Of a stretch of 64,000 bases of DNA, positions 57,638 through 64,000 are shown piece after piece. The position numbers were made by a program, and so were the translations under genes. Each line of letters opens with the position of its first letter. Positions within the stretch are counted from its first letter, which is position 1. The notes below the pieces were generated by a model, which saw only the letters and a list, made by a program, of their open reading frames with translations, searched no databases and was not told the DNA's origin. Origin of the DNA: Mactra quadrangularis (taxonomy: Eukaryota > Mollusca > Bivalvia > Venerida > Mactridae); NCBI GenBank assembly GCA_025267735.1, contig CM046297.1:20982011-21046010 (forward strand), in the 5' to 3' direction.

Positions 57638-58750
57638 ATGAAAGATTGGAAAGAGTATTTGTCTTCTTTGTATTTCGATACCAAAAATCCGGCTAGTTAC
57701 TCTGGCCCGGAGAAGCTTTATCAGTATGTTAAAAAAGAGGGTAAATATCATATAGGTAGACATAGAATCAAGAACTGGTTACAATCTCAAGAGTCCTATT
57801 CACTCACTAGAGGAGCTAGACGTCGGTTCAACCGATCAAGAGTAATTGTTAAAGGTATCGACAGTTGATGGGATATGGACCTAATGGATATGTCCGATTT
57901 GGCCAAACAAAATGACGGTTGTAAGTACGTTTTGGTTGCCATAGATATATTTTCTAGATACGGATTTTTGCAACCAGTAAAGAGCAAACAAGGTACAAGT
58001 GTTGTGGATGCACTGAGGCGTATGTTGTCAGGCACTAGGCGACCCCGTACAGTACGTACTGACATGGGTATGGAATTTAGAAGTAAAGTGGTTGAAAAAT
58101 ACTTTCACACACACAATATTCATCACTATTACGCACTAAATACGGAGATAAAGGCCAATTACGCCGAGAGAATGATAAAAACAGTAAAACATAGGATTTT
58201 TCGATATCTCATGAAACAAAGATCAAAGCGTTACTTGGACGTTTTGCAAGATATAATCAATGGCTACAATAACACAAAACATCGCAGTTTAGGCGTACGA
58301 CCAGTAAGTATTAATGAAGAAAACCAAGGGGAAAGTAGACTACAGCAGTATTTATTAAGAACCAAGCATTTAAAAGTCATTAAATCTAAGAAATACAAGT
58401 TTAAGATTGGTCAGACAGTAAGGGTGTCCCACGTACGAAGTGTATTTGACAGAGAATATTCCCAAAAATGGACGGGAGAAATCTTCAAGATCAAAGCTCG
58501 GTATAAAAGGGAAGGTACTCCTGTGTATAAGCTAGTGGACTTTGACCACGATATTGTGGAAGGTACGTTTTACGAGCAAGAAATCCAAGCCGTCACTGTA
58601 GACGAAACCACCGAATACCATATAGAAAAGGTTCTAAAGAAAAGAACTCGAAATAAACAAAAAGAACTGCTAGTCAGGTGGTTGCACTGGCCTAAAAAGT
58701 ATGACAGTTGGATCCCAGAAAAAGATATGATTCAGTATTCTAAAACTTAG
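57638..58750 (+). pseudogene. Maverick/Polinton rve integrase with chromodomain, one in-frame TGA
   Basis: Inserts element DNA into the host genome (family knowledge). ATG at 57638. Residues 1-76: N-terminal DNA-binding segment with DTKNPASYSGPEKLYQYV and a basic RGARRRFNRSR patch. A TGA at 57866-57868 interrupts, then the same frame continues to 58750. The RNase H-like core shows the Asp in DMDLMDMSDL, the second Asp in VRTDMGMEFRSK, and the Glu in NYAERMIKTVK, with 34 residues between the last two. An SH3-like segment (FKIGQTVRVSHVRSVF, KWTGEIFKI) and a C-terminal chromodomain (YHIEKVLKKR, LLVRWLHWPKKYDSWIPE) follow. Apart from the TGA the frame is clean over 371 codons, so inactivation is recent, or the stop is read through or an assembly error. 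Confidence 0.85.
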
Positions 58751-58802
58751 TGACAAGTAAGTATTTTTTCATTCATGTGAGAGCAACCGAACAGTTCATA
58801 TC

Positions 58803-59144
58803 ATGTTGATCACCAACGTTGTGTGCAGTGCCTACTTGGGTTGCGATATAGACTTGAGAAAGTTATGTTATCGTTTAGCCAATGTTCGTTACGATCCTAG
58901 AAAATTCCCAGGTTTAATATGGCAACACAGAACTATTGGAGGAAATTGTCTATTGTTTTCAAACGGTGTCATTAACTGCAACGGGGCAGCCAAGAGTTTC
59001 AAAGAAGGTCGCCAGAGACTTCGTCAATATGCTAGACGTTTACAGAAGCTTGGATATGCTGTATGTTTAAAGGATGTAAAGTGTATCACAATGTCCGCCA
59101 GTCATACGAGGGGTGTCCCAGTAAATCGTGTACTTTGTCCATAA
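58803..59144 (+). pseudogene. TBP-like protein (first TBP repeat), truncated
   Basis: TATA-binding protein is built from two repeats of about 90-100 residues forming a saddle on the TATA box (family knowledge). This ORF matches one repeat: NVVCSAYLGCDIDLRKL, NVRYDPRKFPGLIW, LLFSNGVINCNGAAKS, RQYARRLQKLGYAVCLKDVK. The alignable part ends at MSASH (59104). The last dozen codons (TRGVPVNRVLCP) are translated mariner-like terminal repeat, so the natural continuation, expected to be the second repeat, is cut off. It starts 50 bases after the integrase stop. Alternative: a one-repeat TBP-like factor that happened to end here. Confidence 0.7.
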
Positions 59145-59150
59145 CTTTTT
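59105..59150 (+). mobile_element. mariner-like terminal repeat, single end
   Basis: TACGAGGGGTGTCCCAGTAA, then TCGTGTACTTTGTCCATAAC, matches the end at 25820 (TACGAGGGGTGATCC...TCGTGGAC...CCATAAC) in order and spacing. No partner end was found between here and the satellite. Confidence 0.6.
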
Positions 59151-59786
59151 TTCTTTACGTCTCATGATGATCATAATTTACTAGACTGTTTGTCAACCTT
59201 ATTTTTATACAAATTAAGCATTTGACCTAAAAGTATTTGCATTAAAGGCGTCATTTTAATATTCAGCTAATACAAGGTATGTGCATGCGGCGCAACCACT
59301 TTCACACTCGTATATTCGTTCATACTGAATTCAAGTGTGCAGCAAAATTTAAACTTAAACTTTTTAATTGCATTTTATTTATACATAGACATTCGCAGAA
59401 TATATCTATGTATTATCACACCAAATCTCAAATCATAAAATACGTATACAAGAGTGTCATACGCGTTTGCACCGAAAGACGAAAATTGTGACATCAACGA
59501 GATAAGGTGACGTCAGGACAAGATTGAGTCTATGTAATTGCAACTCAGTTTCATAATCAGCCTGGCACAACATGGATGGGTATAAATTTGAATTTAAACA
59601 TATAGACAGACAAAATGAATCATTAAGTATACATTGTGCATACTACATATGGTAGAGTAGTAATTCATTGTGTAATATATCCACTGAATTTATCGTATCA
59701 AAAACTGCTGAAAGTGTTATTCCAAATTAAGTTGGATACTTAACCCGTGGACCATTATATCAATGACCATACTAATATTTTGAGAC
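59151..59786. other. AT-rich stretch between element fragment and satellite
   Basis: No gene identified. It may be the interior of the mariner-like element whose far end is missing. ORFs up to 70 codons have no recognisable motif. Confidence 0.3.
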
Positions 59787-62700
59787 TTACCTGAGGCCCT
59801 TCCGGGGGCCAGCGGGACCGTCTTCGCGTCCGTATAGGGGGCCGCCTAGGGTTAGGCGCGACTATGGTAAATTGCTGTTTTTGGCCACGATTGCCGGTTT
59901 ATGCCCGAAATTTCGCCCAAATACGTCTATGCGGATGCCCTCAGGCCCATTGAGGCCCAAAACGGGGTGAAAAATTTTCCACGAAAAATCGACTTTTTCC
60001 CTGATGTATACATCATGCGTTTTTTCTGCTCGAAAAACTTTTTCTCTGGGATCGGGCCCAATTGGGCCTCAGTCGCTTCCTATGGTCCAGACGAGTCCAG
60101 AAATGTGCCACTTCCGGTACCTGAGGCCCTTCCGGGGGCCAGCGGGACCGTTTTCGCGTCCGTATAGGGGGCCGCCTAGGGTTAGGCGCGACTATGGTAA
60201 ATTGCTGTTTTTGGCCACGATTGCCGGTTTATGCCCGAAATTTCGCCCAAATACGTCTATGCGGATGCCCTCAGGCCCATTGAGGCCCATTGAGGCCCAA
60301 AACGGGGTGAAAAATTTTCCACGAAAAATCGACTTTTTCCCTGATGTATACATCATGCGTTTTTTCTGCTCGAAAAACTTTTTCTCTGGGATCGGGCCCA
60401 ATTGGGCCTCAGTCGCTTCCTATGGTCCAGACGAGTCCAGAAATGTGCCACTTCCGGTACCTGAGGCCCTTCCGGGGGCCAGCGGGACCGTTTTCGCGTC
60501 CGTATAGGGGGCCGCCTAGGGTTAGGCGCGACTATGGTAAATTGCTGTTTTTGGCCACGATTGCCGGTTTATGCCCGAAATTTCGCCCAAATACGTCTAT
60601 GCGGATGCCCTCAGGCCCATTGAGGCCCATTGAGGCCCAAAACGGGGTGAAAAATTTTCCACGAAAAATCGACTTTTTCCCTGATGTATACATCATGCGT
60701 TTTTTCTGTTCGAAAAACTTTTTCTCTGGGATCGGGCCCAATTGGGCCTCAGTCGCTTCCTATGGTCCAGACGAGTCCAGAAATGTGCCACTTCCGGTAC
60801 CTGAGGCCCTTCCGGGGGCCAGCGGGACCGTTTTCGCGTCCGTATAGGGGGCCGCCTAGGGTTAGGCGCGACTATGGTAAATTGCTGTTTTTGGCCACGA
60901 TTGCCGGTTTATGCCCGAAATTTCGCCCAAATACGTCTATGCGGATGCCTTCAGGCCCATTGAGGCCCAAAACGGGGAGAAAAATTTCCACGAAAAATCG
61001 ACTTTTTTCCTGATGTATACATCATGCGTTTTTTCTGCTCGAAAAACTTTTTCTCTGGGATCGGGCCCAATTGGGCCTCAGTCGCTTCCTATGGTCCAGA
61101 CAAGTCCAGAAATGTGCCACTTCCGGTACCTGAGGCCCTTCTGGGGGCCAGCGGGACCGTTTTTGCGTCCGTATAGGGGGCCGCCTAGGGTTAGGCGCGA
61201 CTATGGTAAATTGCTGTTTTTGGCCACGATTGCCGGTTTATGCCCGAAATTTCGCCCAAATACGTCTATGCGGATGCCCTCAGGCCCATTGAGGCCCAAA
61301 ACGGGGTGAAAAATTTTCCACGAAAAATCGACTTTTTCCCTGATGTATACATCATGCGTTTTTTCTGCTCGAAAAAACTTTTTCTCTGGGATCGGGCCCA
61401 ATTGGGCCTCAGTCGCTTCCTATGGTCCAGACGAGTCCAGAAATGTGCCACTTCCGGTACCTGAGGCCCTTCCGGGGGCCAGCGGGACCGTTTTCGCGTC
61501 CGTATAGAGGGCCGCCTAGGGTTAGGCGCGACTATGGTAAATTGCTGTTTTTGGCCACGATTGCCGGTTTATGCCCGAAATTTCGCCCAAATAGGTCTAT
61601 GCGGATGCCCTCAGGCCCATTGAGGCCCATTGAGGCCCAAAACGGGGTGAAAAATTTTCCACGAAAAATCGACTTTTTCCCTGATGTATACATCATGCGT
61701 TTTTTCTGCTCGAAAAACTTTTTCTCTGGGATCGGGCCCAATTGGGCCTCAGTCGCTTCCTATGGTCCAGACGAGTCCAGAAATGTGCCACTTCCGGTAC
61801 CTGAGGCCCTTCCGGGGGCCAGCGGGACCGTTTTCGCATCCGTATAGGGGGCCGCCTAGGGTTAAGCGCGACTATGGTAAATTGCTGTTTTTGGCCACGA
61901 TTGCCGGTTAATGCCCGATATTTCGCCCAAATACGTCTATGCGGATGCCCTCAGGCCCATTGAGGCCCAAAACGGGGTGAAAAATTTTCCACGAAAAATC
62001 GACTTTTTCCCTGATGTATACATCATGCGTTTTTTCTGCTCGAAAAACTTTTTCTCTGGGATCGGGCCCAATTGGGCCTCAGTCGCTTCCTATGGTCCAG
62101 ACGAGTCCAGAAATGTGCCACTTCCGGTACCTGAGACCCTTCCGGGGGCCAGCGGGACCGTTTTCGCGTCCGTATAGGGGGCCGCCTAGGGTTAGGCGCG
62201 ACTATGGTAAATTGCTGTTTTTGGCCACGATTGCCGGTTTATGCCCGAAATTTCGCCCAAATACGTCTATGCGGATGCCCTCAGGCCCATTGAGGCCCAA
62301 AACGGGGTGAAAAATTTTCCACGAAAAATCGACTTTTTCCCTGATGTATATACATNNNNNNNNNNNNNNNNNNNNNNNNNNNNNNNNNNNNNNNNNNNNN
62401 NNNNNNNNNNNNNNNNNNNNNNNNNNNNNNNNNNNNNNNNNNNNNNNNNNNNNNNGGCGTTAGGCGCGACTATGGTAAATTGCTGTTTTTGGCCACGATT
62501 ACCGGTTTATGCCCGAAATTTCGCCCAAATACGTCTATGCGGATGCCCTCAGGCCCATTGAGGCCCAAAACGGGGTGAAAAATTTTCCACGAAAAATCGA
62601 CTTTTTCCCTGATGTATACATCATGCGTTTTTTCTGCTCGAAAATCTTTTTTCTCTGGGATCGGGCCCAATTGGGCCTCAGTCGCTTCCTATGGTCCAGA

Positions 62701-64000
62701 CGAGTCCAGAAATGTGCCACTTCCGGTACCTGAGGCCCTTCCGGGGGCCAGCGGGACCGTTTTCGCGTCCGTATAGGGGGCCGCCTAGGGTTAGGCGCGA
62801 CTATGGTAAATTGCTGTTTTTTGGCCACGATTGCCGGTTTATGCCCGAAATTTCGCCCAAATACGTCTATGCGGATGCCCTCAGGCCCATTGAGGCCCAA
62901 AACGGGGTGAAAAATTTTCCACGAAAAATCGACTTTTTCCCTGATGTATACATCATGCGTTTTTTCTGCTCGAAAAAACTTTTTCTCTGGGATCGGGCCC
63001 AATTGGGCCTCAGTCGCTTCCTATGGTCCAGACGAGTCATGAAATGTGCCACTTCCGGTACCTGAGGCCCTTCCGGGGGCCAGCGGGACCGTTTTCGCGT
63101 CCGTATAGGGTGCCGCCTAGGGTTAGGCGCGACTATGGTAAATTGCTGTTTTTGGCCACGATTGCCGGTTTATGCCCGAAATTTCGCCCAAATACGTCTA
63201 TGCGGATGCCCTCAGGCCCATTGAGGCCCAAAACGGGGTGAAAAATTTTCCACGAAAAATCGACTTTTTCCCTGATGTATACATCATGCGTTTTTTTTTG
63301 CTCGAAAAACTTTTTCTCTGGGATCGGGCCCAATTGGGCCTCAGTCGCTTCCTATGGTCCAGACGAGTCCAGAAATGTGCCACTTCCGGTACCTGAGGCC
63401 CTTCCGGGGGCCAGCGGGACCGTTTTTGCGTCCGTATAGGGGGCCGCCTAGGGTTAGGCGCGACTTTGGTAAATTGCTGTTTTTGGCCACGATTGCCGGT
63501 TTATGCCCGAAATTTCGCGCAAATACGTCTATGCGGATGCCCTCAGGCCCATTGAGGCCCAAAACAGGGTGAAAACTTTTCCACGAAAAATCGACTTTTT
63601 CCCTGATGTATACATCATGCGTTTTTTCTGCTCGAAAAACTTTTTCTCTGGGATCGGGCCCAATTGGGCCTCAGTCACTTCCTATGGTCAAGACGAGTCC
63701 AGAAATGTGCCACTTCCGGTACCTGAGGCCCTTCCGGGGGCCAGCGGGACCGTTTTCGCGTCCGTATAGGGGGCCGCCTAGGGTTAGGCGCGACTATGGT
63801 AAATTGCTGTTTTTGGCCACGATTGCCGGTTTATGCCCGAAATTTCGCCCAAATACGTCTATGCGGATGCCCTCAGGCCCATTGAGGCCCAAAACGGGGT
63901 GAAAAATTTTCCACGAAAAATCGACTTTTTCCCTGATGTATACATCATGCGTTTTTTCTGCTCGAAAAACTTTTTCTCTGGGATCGGGTCCAATTGGGCC
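59787..64000. repeat. 330/340 bp GC-rich satellite, at least 12 monomers
   Basis: Monomers start (CTGAGGCCCTTCCGGGGGCC) at 59791, 60121, 60461, 60801, 61130, 61461, 61801, 62131, 62730, 63062, 63393 and 63724. Length is about 330, or 340 where ATTGAGGCCC is doubled. Units are nearly identical. Each has the palindrome GGCCCAATTGGGCC. The array starts abruptly after AT-rich DNA and runs off the window end. The long open frames on both strands exist because the unit has few stop codons; they show no coding signature. Confidence 0.95.
62356..62455. other. assembly gap, 100 N
   Basis: Exactly 100 N inside the satellite, a standard placeholder size. Flanking monomer starts are 599 apart (62131 to 62730); the true missing length is unknown, about 160 bases if one monomer boundary is lost. 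Confidence 0.98.

Larger units (their letters stand above)
56560..59104 (+). mobile_element. Maverick/Polinton-type virus-like element, fragment
   Basis: A run of same-strand, intron-free, closely spaced ORFs: tandem PC4 protein (56821-57306), small hydrophobic ORF (57410-57554), rve integrase with chromodomain (57638-58750) and TBP-like protein (58803-59104). The integrase N-terminal segment (DTKNPASYSGPEKLYQYV) and its C-terminal chromodomain are typical of Maverick/Polinton and related virus-like elements (family knowledge). DNA polymerase B, ATPase, protease and capsid genes are absent, so only a fragment lies here. The left boundary is uncertain; the right one is set by a mariner-like end at 59105. 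Confidence 0.75.

Noticed and set aside
59901..63902. ORFs of up to 167 codons on both strands in the satellite
   Set aside because: Identical in every monomer, frame lost at 10 bp length changes, no start context or domain; caused by few stop codons in a GC-rich unit.

Overview
This is a 64 kb eukaryotic, AT-rich contig from an animal. It holds one intact host gene, a 16-coding-exon orthologue of NUB1 (NEDD8 ultimate buster 1) on the + strand at 30.0-52.1 kb. The rest is almost entirely mobile elements and repeats. The repeat style (many tRNA-headed SINEs, foldback elements with minisatellite cores, abundant small inverted-repeat transposons, a chromodomain Maverick/Polinton integrase) suggests a bivalve or other mollusc. 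That assignment is inference; no species marker is visible.

Layout. 0-6 kb: SINEs and small inverted-repeat (MITE-like) elements. 6.1-10.0 kb: a 3.9 kb foldback element whose core is about 40 copies of a 76-77 bp hairpin-forming unit. 10-14.4 kb: small elements, a reversed SINE, and a 3 x 177 bp tandem repeat. 14.46-20.23 kb: a full-length PIF/Harbinger DNA transposon (TTA target duplication, matching ends) with its DDE nuclease gene (minus strand, frameshifted) and its MADF-like DNA-binding gene (plus strand, two exons, broken by a homopolymer slip and two stops). It is followed by an inverted partial copy of its own right end. 21-30 kb: SINEs, a LINE reverse-transcriptase remnant, a mariner-like element, microsatellite and degenerate tandem repeats.

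30-52 kb: NUB1. The predicted protein is 615 residues: N-terminal region, ubiquitin-like domain, helical middle, three UBA domains, acidic tail. Every intron has GT/AG ends and compatible phases. The introns carry three related 1.4-1.9 kb non-autonomous hAT-like elements (one inserted into a SINE with a perfect 8 bp duplication), four tRNA-derived SINE families and several smaller elements. The stop codon lies in the first unit of a 33 bp, 8-copy minisatellite that runs into the 3' UTR.

56.5-59.1 kb: a fragment of a virus-like Maverick/Polinton element. It encodes a tandem double PC4-domain protein, a small hydrophobic ORF, an rve integrase with C-terminal chromodomain (one in-frame TGA), and a TBP-like repeat domain cut off at a mariner-like terminal repeat. 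The combination of PC4-like and TBP-like factors beside the integrase is the most interesting candidate for an undescribed system: an element carrying its own initiation factors. 59.8-64.0 kb: a highly homogeneous 330/340 bp GC-rich satellite, continuing off the window and containing a 100-N assembly gap.
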